From: a virus
IMG/VR virus record: IMGVR_UViG_3300030329_002712
Span: 1 to 29,249 of that record
Reading direction: 5' to 3' (one strand)
Length of the DNA: 29,249 nucleotides
A model generated the notes under the pieces. It worked only from the letters and a program-made list of their open reading frames with translations. It did not search any database and had not been told where the DNA came from. Below, piece after piece: positions 7,869-14,563 of the stretch (within the stretch, counting starts at the first letter, position 1; each line of letters opens with the position of its first letter). The position numbers and the translations under genes are program-made.

Positions 7869-10424
7869 ATGTTTATCGTTCCTAGTGGGATACCAAGCGG
7901 AGCTAGTGGCTACCAGCCAAAAGGGGCAGTATGGTTAGATGATTCAGATTATTTAAACTGGACACCTAGTTCAACAGAAACCTCTACCACAATGCATACT
8001 CTTTCTTTTTGGGTAAAGTTTACCGAAACCCCACCGGGCAGTTCAGGAGTGCTAGCAGGGGCGGGTAATAATGAAGATAACCATGATCGTATTATTCAAT
8101 CGTCATCGGGAACTATAACTATAAGTTTAGTTTCTGGTGGTAGTACAGCTGGTCAAATAGAAACGGATGACAAATTCCAAGACCCTACAAGCTGGTATCA
8201 TTTTGTGCTTAATCGTAATACAAGCGTTTCGCCGTATACGTGGACGTTTTGGGTAAATGGAGTGGAGTATACGAATTGGCAAAGCTACTCTAGTAGCCCT
8301 TCTACAACTGAATCGGCATTTGGACAAAATGGAGAAGCCCAGGTATGGGGTCAACGTGCTTATGGTGGGCAACAATGGCAAGGATATTTATCCGAATGTA
8401 TATTATTAGATGGTTCAGCTAGACCTGCCTCTGATTTTGGGGAATTTGATGATAATAATGGTGGAGTATGGGTTCCAAAAAACCCCACTGATTCTGTAAC
8501 ATCCTATAAAGGTGCTAATGGATATTGGTTGGATTTTGCTGATGACACTGATATTGGTAATGATGTTAGCGGAAACAATAACGATTTCACAGTTAATAGT
8601 ATGTCTGCTGCTAACTGGACCTATGACCGTCCAGTGAATGATGGAACGGATACAGGTAACCAATGCACCTTTAATCCTATTTTTGCTAATGATGCTACTA
8701 ATAATCCACCCACATTCAGCAATGGAAACTTAACTGCTACAAGTTCTTCTGGTGCTAAAACGGCTGTAACCACTATTCCTATTCCCACTACAGGCAAGTG
8801 GAGTTGTAAGGTTACTAAAGGAGCTTTAAGCGGTAGTTATGATTGGTTCAATCTGATGGTAAGTAAAGCTTCAAACTTTCCACAAAATAGCAGTAGTCCT
8901 CATCAGGGTTCAGACACATTAGCTTTAGTATACTCTAGTGCAGGTGGTACTGTTAAAATTTGGGAAGAAGGAACAGAAGAAGTTAGCATTACATCTTGGG
9001 GCACAGGAACAGGAAATGTTGAAGCTTTAGTTGACAGAGATGCCAACACAATTAAGTGGTATATGAATGGGTCAAGAATCCAAGATGGAGGCAGTGATTA
9101 CACCACAAGTATTCCTTCAGATTTACAGGGAGAGGATTGTTATTTTACTTTTTATGTCGAACAAGCAGACATATCTATTACGATGAATTATACTGCTTCT
9201 GACACAGACTATAGTGTAGCATTGGCAACTCAAAATCTTCCAGAGCCTTCTATTACAGACCCCGGTGCATATTTCGGGACACTGTTGTGGCGTGGCAATG
9301 GTGCGGATGACACGACCGTTAGAGATGGTGAAACAATCGATGGTGAAGCTGTAACGGGTGCTCTGAAAGATGCGTCTGGAACTAGATGGACTCCCGACCT
9401 AGCGTTAATAAAAAATCGAACTACAGACTCTACAAGTTGGGTTTTTACCAATTCTGTAAGAGGCGTGACGAATAATATATCTACTGACACAAATGCAGTG
9501 GAAGATACAGCGACACGAACAACAGAATTTCTAGCTGGTGGAATTGAGGTAGGGGCGTCAAATTGGACGAATAAAGATGATAGTCAGCATGTGGGGTTTT
9601 TTTGGCAAATTGGAGGTGCGCCAACCACAGATAACATTTCAGATAGTGGCTCTCCCGGTCAAACACCTACTAGCGGTAGCGTTTATATAGATGGTTCGGC
9701 TAGCACCGCTGCACTTGAGAGCGCAGGAACGTATCCTGTGCGGATGTCTGTTAATACAAAGACTAAAATGAGTTTACTTACCTATAAAGCTGGCTCTGCA
9801 ACAACCATTCCGCATGGGTTGGGCGTAAAACCAAATTGCATTTTTATTAAAAATCTTAGCTCTGCAAAAAACTGGCGAGTAGGCTTTTTTGATTATGATG
9901 GACCAGCAATCACCAATGACAATTTTGGATTTTTGGACGCAGATTCATCCGCATTTAATACTAGCGGTAATACAGATCATCTTGCATCTGGCAATGTAAA
10001 CACATTTTCAATAGATGGTGATAACGGCGTTAGCGGAAACGCAAGTTGGACGCACCTAGCGTGGGTTATGAGTAGTGTGGAAGGATTTTCAAAAATAGGG
10101 ACATATATGGGCAACGGCTCTACAGATGGGCCTTTCGTTTACACGGGCCATAAAAGTGCATGGCTAATGATAAAGTGCGAGTCAACGACTGAGGATTGGA
10201 AAATATCTAATAGTGCTATGAGTCCGTACAACCCGATTCTAACGAATGGCAATTTAAATGCGAATAGGGATGCTGCACAGGACACGCCGTCAAATCCTAT
10301 AGATTATTGCTCTACAGGTTTTAAGCTAAGAATGGATAACAATCCGTGGAACCAAGACGGTAAAGTTTTCACTTTTATCTCATTCGCAGAAAGTCCATTT
10401 GCATCTAATAATAGAGCCCGGTGA
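7869..10424 (+). CDS. Receptor-binding tail fibre with LamG-like and SPRY-like domains
   Basis: 851 residues, the largest protein in the window. Residues about 15-195 form a concanavalin A/LamG-like domain (AVWLDDSDYLNWTPSS, TLSFWVKFTE, WYHFVLNRN, WTFWVNGVEY, GYLSECILLDG). Residues about 275-450 look SPRY-like (NGNLTATSSSGAKTAV, GKWSCKVTKGALSG, IKWYMNG). From about 465 to the end runs a domain seen in many marine-phage fibres (LLWRGNGADDT, WTPDLALIKNR, SWVFTNSVRG, later IPHGLGVKPNCIFIKN and NWRVGF), which I associate with DUF7483. These fold types bind carbohydrate, so this is the likely host-recognition protein. Codon and base use turn AT-richer than in the neighbouring structural genes, as is common for exchanged fibre genes. 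Confidence 0.8.
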   Translation: MFIVPSGIPSGASGYQPKGAVWLDDSDYLNWTPSSTETSTTMHTLSFWVKFTETPPGSSGVLAGAGNNEDNHDRIIQSSSGTITISLVSGGSTAGQIETDDKFQDPTSWYHFVLNRNTSVSPYTWTFWVNGVEYTNWQSYSSSPSTTESAFGQNGEAQVWGQRAYGGQQWQGYLSECILLDGSARPASDFGEFDDNNGGVWVPKNPTDSVTSYKGANGYWLDFADDTDIGNDVSGNNNDFTVNSMSAANWTYDRPVNDGTDTGNQCTFNPIFANDATNNPPTFSNGNLTATSSSGAKTAVTTIPIPTTGKWSCKVTKGALSGSYDWFNLMVSKASNFPQNSSSPHQGSDTLALVYSSAGGTVKIWEEGTEEVSITSWGTGTGNVEALVDRDANTIKWYMNGSRIQDGGSDYTTSIPSDLQGEDCYFTFYVEQADISITMNYTASDTDYSVALATQNLPEPSITDPGAYFGTLLWRGNGADDTTVRDGETIDGEAVTGALKDASGTRWTPDLALIKNRTTDSTSWVFTNSVRGVTNNISTDTNAVEDTATRTTEFLAGGIEVGASNWTNKDDSQHVGFFWQIGGAPTTDNISDSGSPGQTPTSGSVYIDGSASTAALESAGTYPVRMSVNTKTKMSLLTYKAGSATTIPHGLGVKPNCIFIKNLSSAKNWRVGFFDYDGPAITNDNFGFLDADSSAFNTSGNTDHLASGNVNTFSIDGDNGVSGNASWTHLAWVMSSVEGFSKIGTYMGNGSTDGPFVYTGHKSAWLMIKCESTTEDWKISNSAMSPYNPILTNGNLNANRDAAQDTPSNPIDYCSTGFKLRMDNNPWNQDGKVFTFISFAESPFASNNRAR

Positions 10425-10597
10425 GCTACATAAAAGTTGGCTCAATTTATTATCCCCCCTCTCAAAAAAAACAAGCTGAAGAAGCTTTTCGCTGGAAGCA
10501 TAAAGCTTGGCTAACTGAACTGAGAAAAAAGCGCAATGGAACCTATCACAGCAACCGCCGTTGTGGCGGGGTTTCAGCTTGCAAAGTCGGCAATTAA
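10421..10597 (+). CDS. Small overlooked ORF, GTG start, unknown
   Basis: 58 residues starting at a GTG that overlaps the fibre stop (GTGA). It reads VSYIKVGSIYYPPSQKK, then a charged helix rich in Trp/Arg/Lys (FRWKHKAWLTELRKKRNG) and a Cys-containing tail. It fills the 111-base gap after the fibre gene and runs 62 bases into the next gene in another frame. The first 38 codons look like a genuine protein; the last 20 overlap the next coding region and may be unselected. Short proteins at this position occur in other phages, but I cannot name it. Confidence 0.45.
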   Translation: MSYIKVGSIYYPPSQKKQAEEAFRWKHKAWLTELRKKRNGTYHSNRRCGGVSACKVGN

Positions 10598-11102
10598 GGC
10601 AGCGCGGGATGCGCTCGACACTGCCGAAGATGTTAAGACAATAGGTCACGTCCTCGACAATGTTTTCCGGGCGCACGGGGAAGCGAACAGAGAATTTTCG
10701 CAAAGCGAGAAAAAAGAATTAAAGCCGCCAACTAAACTGCAAAAATTCTTAGGTAAAGACGGCGAGGATGCATCCGACGAGGATTCTTTAGGGTCGATTG
10801 TTGAATCACGATTGGCAAAACAGGCGTATGAGCGTCAGTTAATGAAACTCCGTTTTGCAGTTGATCGAAAGTTAGGAACTGGTGTTTTTGATTCTTGCGT
10901 CAACGAATATAACCGACGTCAAAAAGCCAAAGCGGCGGCAGAAGTTTTGGCTAAAGAAAATGCACTCAAACAAGCAAAGAAAGACAGAGAACGATTTCAT
11001 TATCTTCTGATGGAAGCACTGAAACTTGCAACTGTTCTTGTTGTTGTCGTTGTGGTCGGCGGGTTTCTTATTTTCGCTGCGCAAAAAGGTGGGAGCCTCT
11101 GA
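10536..11102 (+). CDS. Coiled-coil membrane protein, phage lysis/virion region
   Basis: 188 residues. The N terminus (MEPITATAVVAGFQLAKSAIKAARDALDTAEDVKTIG) resembles a widespread phage family beginning M-D/E-P-I-x with an Ala-rich helix followed by a dynamin-like D-I-x-x-x-G stretch. The middle is a charged helix with a probable coiled coil (residues 95-160, Lys/Glu/Ala/Arg). A single strong transmembrane helix lies near the C terminus (ALKLATVLVVVVVVGGFLIF, about residues 160-180). No catalytic motif. Known relatives are mostly hypothetical. Position at the head of the lysis cassette suggests an inner-membrane role in lysis timing, but this is not shown. Confidence 0.65.
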   Translation: MEPITATAVVAGFQLAKSAIKAARDALDTAEDVKTIGHVLDNVFRAHGEANREFSQSEKKELKPPTKLQKFLGKDGEDASDEDSLGSIVESRLAKQAYERQLMKLRFAVDRKLGTGVFDSCVNEYNRRQKAKAAAEVLAKENALKQAKKDRERFHYLLMEALKLATVLVVVVVVGGFLIFAAQKGGSL

Positions 11103-11105
11103 CGA

Positions 11106-11450
11106 ATGATTGAGTCTGGCGATAGCAAAATCTTACTTCAGATCGGCGGGCTTGCGGCGGCTATCGCTACAGCATGGGGCGTGACAAAAGCAACGATAAA
11201 AGGAATTTTAGAACAGCAACAAAAAGACAGTGCCGAATTAGCCAGCCTGAATTCACGCATGGATGCCGTTGAAGCGACTGAAGCCGTGCAAAACAAACAA
11301 CTGTCAACCCATGCAGAAATTTCAAGCGTTTCAAATCTCGACAAACGGTCACGGTTTGAAGCGGCTACAGAAAGTCGTTTGCGAAATCTTGAGAAATTAG
11401 CCGACGCTAATTTGAAACTCCATAATGGTGAACACCCAAAAACAGGATAA
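11106..11450 (+). CDS. One-TM coiled-coil protein, possible lysis accessory
   Basis: 114 residues. An N-terminal hydrophobic helix (ILLQIGGLAAAIATAWGVTKATI, residues about 9-31) is followed by a heptad-rich coiled coil (LEQQQKDSAELASLNSRMDAV) and a polar C terminus. The arrangement of a membrane anchor with a periplasmic or cytoplasmic coiled coil resembles i-spanins and haemolysin XhlA-type proteins. The gene starts three bases after the previous stop and lies between two other membrane proteins. I cannot decide between spanin-like and holin-accessory roles; no partner o-spanin is nested in it. Confidence 0.6.
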   Translation: MIESGDSKILLQIGGLAAAIATAWGVTKATIKGILEQQQKDSAELASLNSRMDAVEATEAVQNKQLSTHAEISSVSNLDKRSRFEAATESRLRNLEKLADANLKLHNGEHPKTG

Positions 11451-11454
11451 AATA

Positions 11455-11643
11455 ATGCGCGAACATTTTATTGAAGCGGTAGTAAAAACCGCCCCGGCAG
11501 CGTCACCAGGGTTAGCGACGATTGCTCTAAGTTGGGGCGGCGTTATCGAAACCGGGCTATCTATCGTGCTTCTGACTCTGTCCATCGGGTTTTTAATCTA
11601 CAGGTGGCGCGTTGCCGTCCAGCGTGATCGAAATGATGGTTAA
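11455..11643 (+). CDS. Putative class II-type holin
   Basis: 62 residues from the ATG at 11455, which has AGGA about eight bases upstream; an upstream in-frame start at 11425 lies inside the previous gene. The N-terminal part V-V-K-x-A-P-A-A-S-P-G-L-A-T-I-A-L-S-W is amphipathic and weakly hydrophobic. It is followed by a clear TM helix (GLSIVLLTLSIGFLIYRW) and a short basic tail (RVAVQRDRNDG). The pattern of P-x-A-S, then a helix ending in F-L-I-Y-x-W and a charged tail is common in small holins of podoviruses. It is therefore the best short-holin candidate in the cassette. Alternative: a membrane accessory protein beside the larger holin candidate at 12795. Confidence 0.6.
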   Translation: MREHFIEAVVKTAPAASPGLATIALSWGGVIETGLSIVLLTLSIGFLIYRWRVAVQRDRNDG

Positions 11644-12124
11644 TGGTTTTTGGATTGGGTTCGTCGCGTTAATAGTCGCATTATATTTTTTGGCGGGCTG
11701 CACGGGTGAACCAATCAAGGTTGAAGAAAAGCCCGCACCTGTAGCGACAATTTCCGAAGCTAAGCCCGCGTGTGGTGGTAAGCCTCTAGCGCACCTTGAC
11801 ACGCTGCATCGTGTTCTAATTAGAGCTAACCCATCGTCAATGACATTTGTCGATCTAAAAACTGAAATGAGTGAACAGTTTATTGCAGCGTTCAATTCTT
11901 CACCGCCGACATCAAATGTTGATAAAGATTCAATCGTTCGACTCTATCAACGTCCCGACGCTCTGAATATTTTTATCGCCATAGCGACGAAAAAAGGTTG
12001 CGTTGTCACGGCGCAAGAAATGCCCCGGCCACAAGTTATCATGTGGATGCAAGGCCGTCCGACACCATTGTTGAAACAACGTTCACCAGAGCATGCGCCG
12101 AAAGAAAATCCGACTAAAACCTAG
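11633..12124 (+). CDS. Phage lipoprotein of unknown function
   Basis: 163 residues from ATG 11633 (a second ATG follows at once; another in-frame ATG lies at 11612). A signal peptide ends in a lipobox, F-L-A-G-C with Cys23, so the mature protein should be lipid-modified and face the periplasm. After a Pro/Glu linker comes a conserved-looking domain (TFVDLKTEMSEQFIAAFNSS, DSIVRLYQRPDALNIFIAI, GCVVTAQEMPRPQVIMW). O-spanins are also lipoproteins but are usually shorter and Pro-rich without such a globular domain, so this could be a superinfection-exclusion or envelope protein instead. It overlaps the holin candidate by 11 bases, within the lysis cassette. Confidence 0.65.
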   Translation: MMVNGFWIGFVALIVALYFLAGCTGEPIKVEEKPAPVATISEAKPACGGKPLAHLDTLHRVLIRANPSSMTFVDLKTEMSEQFIAAFNSSPPTSNVDKDSIVRLYQRPDALNIFIAIATKKGCVVTAQEMPRPQVIMWMQGRPTPLLKQRSPEHAPKENPTKT

Positions 12125-12215
12125 ATGGTTTTGGCGTACAAGAGCGATGCGCTGGGTTGCTAGTAAAGTCGGCAAGCTTGACGCGTATCTGTGGCGCAAA
12201 TGCTGGGGTCATTAA
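12093..12215 (+). CDS. Tiny Arg/Trp-rich protein nested between two genes
   Basis: 40 residues starting at an ATG inside the end of the lipoprotein gene and ending 25 bases into the nuclease gene. It reads MRRKKIRLKPRWFWRTRAM, then RWVASKVGKLDAYLWRKCWGH. Six Trp and about fifteen Lys/Arg in 40 residues is striking. It exactly covers the 66-base gap between its neighbours. The middle 66 bases are coding in no other sensible frame, and the reading stays open through them. No strong ribosome site is seen, so translation is probably coupled. Composition suggests a membrane-surface or nucleic-acid binding peptide; the function is unknown. Confidence 0.55.
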   Translation: MRRKKIRLKPRWFWRTRAMRWVASKVGKLDAYLWRKCWGH

Positions 12216-12619
12216 ACGCCGTTCTTAAAGGTCGCGTTGGCGAACATGCCGTTGCTAGTTTTTTGTTTTCACAAGGCTGGCATACGACTTTAGTTGATGC
12301 GGAAGGGTACGACCTTTTGGCGACCTTTGGCCGAAGGATTCTGAGAATTCAAGTAAAGACGGCGACGGCTCCTGTAATCGGAAAACGTGAGAGAGCTCCA
12401 GGCTGGTATCGATGGACCGTTGGAATGGGTGGAACAAAACGCCTGGGCAATCCATCTGAACATTATGAAATTTTAGCCCTCTATGCACATGGCAAAAACG
12501 CAATCACGTTTGTTGCAGCAAGCACCATCAATAAAAAAACGTATAGAATTCATCCTGATACATTGACCGCCGAAACGAGTAAAAAGACTTGGTTGGCGGC
12601 ACTTGAGGTTTTGCAATGA
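12191..12619 (+). CDS. PD-(D/E)XK nuclease-like protein
   Basis: 142 residues from a GTG at 12191 (an ATG at 12200 is the alternative). The N-terminal helix G-R-V-G-E18-H-A-V-A-S-F-L leads to G-Y-D41-L-L-A and then R-I-Q54-V-K56-T. This is the E...D...(E/Q)xK layout of small restriction-like nucleases and Holliday-junction-type enzymes, including the group I intron endonuclease family. The catalytic acid of the last motif is Gln, as in several active members. The rest forms a mixed alpha/beta core (EHYEILALYAHGKNAITFVAAS). It sits oddly in the lysis cassette between a lipoprotein and holin genes. It may act on DNA late in infection or be a homing-type remnant. Confidence 0.7.
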   Translation: MAQMLGSLNAVLKGRVGEHAVASFLFSQGWHTTLVDAEGYDLLATFGRRILRIQVKTATAPVIGKRERAPGWYRWTVGMGGTKRLGNPSEHYEILALYAHGKNAITFVAASTINKKTYRIHPDTLTAETSKKTWLAALEVLQ

Positions 12620-12798
12620 ATAAACAACTTTCGTCTCATGTTTACGCTGATAAACCAAAAGTTGAATTTGGAAAAACCGGGAATATTACGCGGCCATTCT
12701 ACATAATCACACAAACCGAATCTTCTAAGGAAAGCATAACGCTCACAGAAGATGAAGCGCGTCATCTGATCGGGGTTGGCTGGGCAATGAAAAAATGA
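12616..12798 (+). CDS. Small hypothetical protein in lysis cassette
   Basis: 60 residues, ATGA overlap with the nuclease stop and ATGA overlap with the holin start. A polar beta-type N terminus (PFYIITQTESSKESITLTEDEARHLI) ends in GVGWAMKK. There is no membrane segment. The -ITLTEDEARHLIG- stretch looks like a small helix-containing fold. The function is not recognisable, but unbroken overlaps on both sides support a real gene. Confidence 0.6.
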   Translation: MNKQLSSHVYADKPKVEFGKTGNITRPFYIITQTESSKESITLTEDEARHLIGVGWAMKK

Positions 12799-13307
12799 TT
12801 ATTTCTTTAGTGTCGAGCGTTCTGGGTATTGCGGGGGGATTAATACCTGACATCTTTAAAGAGATCAAAGACAGCCGGGAGCATACGCGTGAAAAAGAAC
12901 GGCTGCATCTTGAAGCGGATTTGCAGTTAAAACTTTTAGCACATAAGACCGACGCACGGTTGGCAGAGGTTGACGCCAACGTTGTCGTCGAAGAAATGCG
13001 GGCATTTGGAAAACAAATGCAAGGCATCTATTCGATGCAGAAGCAGACGAATATCAAATTTGTCGATGGCTTCAATGCAATCTTGCGGCCCCTCACCGCT
13101 TTTCTGATTATGCTAATGTTTTTTGGTATCGCCGTGACCTTTTCCATCGGCGTGATTAACGACCTTGGAACAAGCAATCTGCAAACCGTTAGTCAGGTTT
13201 TGTGGGGCTCCATGATTGGCGATAGTATCCAAGCCGTATTGGGTTATCTATTCGGTTACCGCACAACGAAAGGCCGCATCGGTCAAATCAGAGCCCAACT
13301 AAAATGA
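12795..13307 (+). CDS. Putative holin with coiled coil (3TM-type phage family)
   Basis: 170 residues. An N-terminal hydrophobic helix (ISLVSSVLGIAGGLIPDIF) is followed by a charged coiled coil (EIKDSREHTREKERLHLEADL, ending DANVVVEEMRAFGKQM) and a hydrophobic C-terminal half. The latter holds FNAILRPLTAFLIMLMFFGIAVTFSIGVI as a TM helix and a weaker one at VLWGSMIGDSIQAVLGYLFGYR. The W-G-S-x-I-G-x-x-x-Q-A-V-x-G-Y-L-F-G-Y-R ending is typical of a widespread family in marine and alphaproteobacterial phages that is annotated as holin. It immediately precedes the lysozyme with an ATGA overlap, which fits a holin-endolysin pair. Confidence 0.75.
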   Translation: MIISLVSSVLGIAGGLIPDIFKEIKDSREHTREKERLHLEADLQLKLLAHKTDARLAEVDANVVVEEMRAFGKQMQGIYSMQKQTNIKFVDGFNAILRPLTAFLIMLMFFGIAVTFSIGVINDLGTSNLQTVSQVLWGSMIGDSIQAVLGYLFGYRTTKGRIGQIRAQLK

Positions 13308-13756
13308 CAAAGCCTATCTGCCAAGAGGCGGTGGATTTGGTGAAACGATTTGAGGGTTTCAGTAGTACGGTTTATCTATGTCCAGCATTTAAATTTACGC
13401 GGGGATATGGCTTTATACGACTGAGCGATGGAAGCCGCGTAAAAAAAGATACGCCGCCCATATCTAAGGAAGAAGCTGAAGAACAGCTTGCAGAAGAATT
13501 GTCGGTTTTTGCGCGTGGCGTAGATCGACTTGTAAAGGTTCCCATCAACGAACAGCAACGCGGTAGTCTTACATCGTTCGCCTTCAATCTTGGTTTAGGA
13601 TCACTCAAATCCTCTACATTGCTACGCCGGGTTAATGATCCTGACGATTGGGATGACGTGCCAAATCAGTTTTTACGCTGGGTTTATGCGGGCGGCAAAC
13701 GGCTTAGAGGGTTGGAGCTACGTCGAGCGGCAGAGGCCGATTTATGGTTGTCATAG
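13304..13756 (+). CDS. Endolysin, T4-type lysozyme (GH24)
   Basis: 150 residues. The protein hydrolyses peptidoglycan N-acetylmuramic acid-GlcNAc bonds. The catalytic triad spacing is intact: Glu17 in KRFEGF, Cys26 in YLCPA and Thr32 in FTRGYGF, i.e. E-8-C-5-T as in P1/P21-type lysozymes. The C-terminal helices keep the family motifs NEQQRGSLTSFAFNLGLG and RFL-like RWVYAGGKRLRGLELRRAAEADLW. The usual T-I-G-Y-G-H reads T-R-G-Y-G-F here. There is no signal peptide or SAR anchor, so release should depend on the holin genes just upstream. This ends the lysis operon. Confidence 0.92.
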   Translation: MTKPICQEAVDLVKRFEGFSSTVYLCPAFKFTRGYGFIRLSDGSRVKKDTPPISKEEAEEQLAEELSVFARGVDRLVKVPINEQQRGSLTSFAFNLGLGSLKSSTLLRRVNDPDDWDDVPNQFLRWVYAGGKRLRGLELRRAAEADLWLS

Positions 13757-13919
13757 CCTAAAATCGCAAAAATCGACCCTCTAGGATGCCCACACACGCG
13801 CAAGTCGATACCCCGCTGGTAGGTAAGACCCTAGAAAAATAGTGACGCTGTAGGAGCGAAAAATCGATGGGCAATCTTTCAGGCCTTGTTTTTATTGAAC
13901 ATTTTAAAGGTGAATTGCT

Positions 13920-14036
13920 ATGCCAGAAGTACGAACAAAATCAGGAAAAGTTAAACACTATCCCTACACCAAAAAAGGAAAGGCAGCGGCAAGAGCCGCC
14001 CGCCGTAGAGCTAATGCTAGAAAAAAACGAAAGTGA
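13920..14036 (+). CDS. Tiny Lys/Arg-rich phage protein
   Basis: 38 residues, beginning MPEVRTKSGKVKHYPYTKKG and continuing as an Ala/Arg/Lys helix ending NARKKRK. A strong ribosome site AAAGGTG lies seven bases before the ATG. More than 40 percent of residues are Lys/Arg. Very short proteins with the pattern M-P-x-V-x-x-x-x-x-x-Y-P-Y-T-K-x-G-x-x-A-A occur in many phages in my recollection, usually unannotated because of length. The lack of acidic residues after position 3 suggests binding to DNA, RNA or membranes. It overlaps the zinc-ribbon gene by 23 bases in another frame. Confidence 0.7.
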   Translation: MPEVRTKSGKVKHYPYTKKGKAAARAARRRANARKKRK

Positions 14037-14160
14037 ACGCTGTGTAAATTGCGGCTGCACCAAACCGAAAGTCTGGGTTCATGGTCACTATCAGTGCGCT
14101 GACTGTAAATGCGTCACAGATGGCGACTGTTGCCAGGGTGAAAGCGAATCGGAAAAATGA
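14014..14160 (+). CDS. Small zinc-ribbon protein
   Basis: 48 residues from the ATG at 14014. Two Cys pairs, C-V-N-C-G-C and C-A-D-C-K-C, lie about 15 residues apart, followed by a D-C-C near the end; this is a probable zinc ribbon. The frame stays open upstream to an ATG at 13867 with AGGAG ten bases before it, which would give 97 residues. That extension would be a translation of the tiny basic gene in another frame and looks low-complexity, so the shorter start is preferred. The stop codon TGA is also the first three bases of the 13-bp attP arm motif. Confidence 0.55.
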   Translation: MLEKNESERCVNCGCTKPKVWVHGHYQCADCKCVTDGDCCQGESESEK

Positions 14161-14191
14161 CCGTCAGGTTTTCTTGTAAATTGTGGATTTG

Positions 14192-14211
14192 CGTTTACAA
14201 AAAGTTTACAA
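14192..14211 (+). repeat. attP arm-type site, left copy
   Basis: CGTTTACAAAAAGTTTACAA, two GTTTACAA units eleven bases apart. Identical to 14444-14463; a related reverse copy lies at 26561-26579. Confidence 0.7.
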
Positions 14212-14328
14212 CCCTTTAAAGCCTTTCATATCCTATGAAAGCATGTTATATCCCTTGGTGACCCACTAAGTGATTGGCATGATTATAAGTTATTGATTTA
14301 TATGAAAGAATTTTTTGGCGGCGTCTCA

Positions 14329-14373
14329 CTCATAACCTGAAGGTCGTAGGTTCAAATCCTACCCCCGCAACCA
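14329..14373 (+). other. attP core: 3' half of initiator tRNA-Met
   Basis: Starting in the anticodon loop (CTCATAA, anticodon CAT at 14331-14333), the sequence continues as the 3' anticodon stem CCTGA, variable loop, T-arm GTAGG-TTCAAAT-CCTAC, acceptor strand CCCCGCA, discriminator A and CCA. The last acceptor base is A, where a C1-A72 mismatch marks initiator tRNAs. The matching 5' half is absent: the bases upstream of the loop do not pair with CCTGA and no acceptor 5' strand is present. Integration here would rebuild the host tRNA 3' end, including CCA. This is not a functional tRNA gene by itself. Confidence 0.85.
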
Positions 14374-14401
14374 TTTAATTAATTATATATATCAATAATT
14401 T

Positions 14402-14431
14402 AGCCGTCCCTACGGGGGCGGCTTTTTTTTT
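14402..14431 (+). terminator. Rho-independent terminator after the att core
   Basis: Nine-pair stem (AGCCGTCCC with GGGGCGGCT, one T-G wobble) closed by a C(TACG)G tetraloop of the exceptionally stable UNCG class, followed by nine Ts. It lies 29 bases after the tRNA CCA end and may have been captured from the host tRNA locus, or it stops late transcription before the integrase operon. Confidence 0.85.
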
Positions 14432-14443
14432 GTTTTTAGCTCT

Positions 14444-14463
14444 CGTTTACAAAAAGTTTACAA
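14444..14463 (+). repeat. attP arm-type site, right copy
   Basis: Exact direct copy of 14192-14211. A further half site GTTTACAA lies at 14495-14502, three bases before the inverted 13-bp motif. Confidence 0.7.
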
Positions 14464-14526
14464 GTCTAAGTGCGAAAGTGCCAATTTTTGAAAAGTTTAC
14501 AAAATAACCTGACGGTCAAATAATTA

Positions 14527-14555
14527 TTGCAAAGATAAAAAATAGAGCGTAATAT
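14527..14555 (+). promoter_or_regulatory. Sigma70-like promoter for the integrase-side operon
   Basis: TTGCAA (14527-14532), 17-base spacer, TAATAT (14550-14555). Transcription would begin near 14562 and read the small genes and integrase. It lies just downstream of the right attP arm motif, so proteins bound there could affect it. Confidence 0.5.
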
Positions 14556-14563
14556 CATTATAT

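Larger units (their letters stand above)
14158..14518 (+). other. attP region with symmetric integrase arm sites
   Basis: This is the only gene-free stretch above 300 bases apart from the one before terS. At its outer edges stand two inverted copies of a 13-bp motif, TGACCGTCAGGTT at 14158-14170 and its exact reverse complement at 14506-14518. Each is followed inward, after three bases, by TTGTAAA. Inside these lie two identical direct copies of the 20-mer at 14192-14211 and 14444-14463, each a double GTTTACAA. The tRNA-derived core lies between them at 14329-14373. This core-plus-arms layout is that of a lambda-type attP; the integrase gene is 1.4 kb downstream. Which repeats bind integrase and which bind Xis or host factors is not determinable here. 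Confidence 0.75.

Noticed and set aside
13787-13843. 18-codon ORF MPTHAQVDTPLVGKTLEK after the lysozyme
   Set aside because: The only nearby purine-rich bases abut the ATG, so there is no usable ribosome site, and no neighbour overlaps it. The composition is unremarkable.
14260-14373. Complete tRNA-Met gene
   Set aside because: T-arm, acceptor 3' strand and CCA are present, but the 5' acceptor, D-arm and 5' anticodon stem are missing; bases before the loop do not pair. It is an att core.
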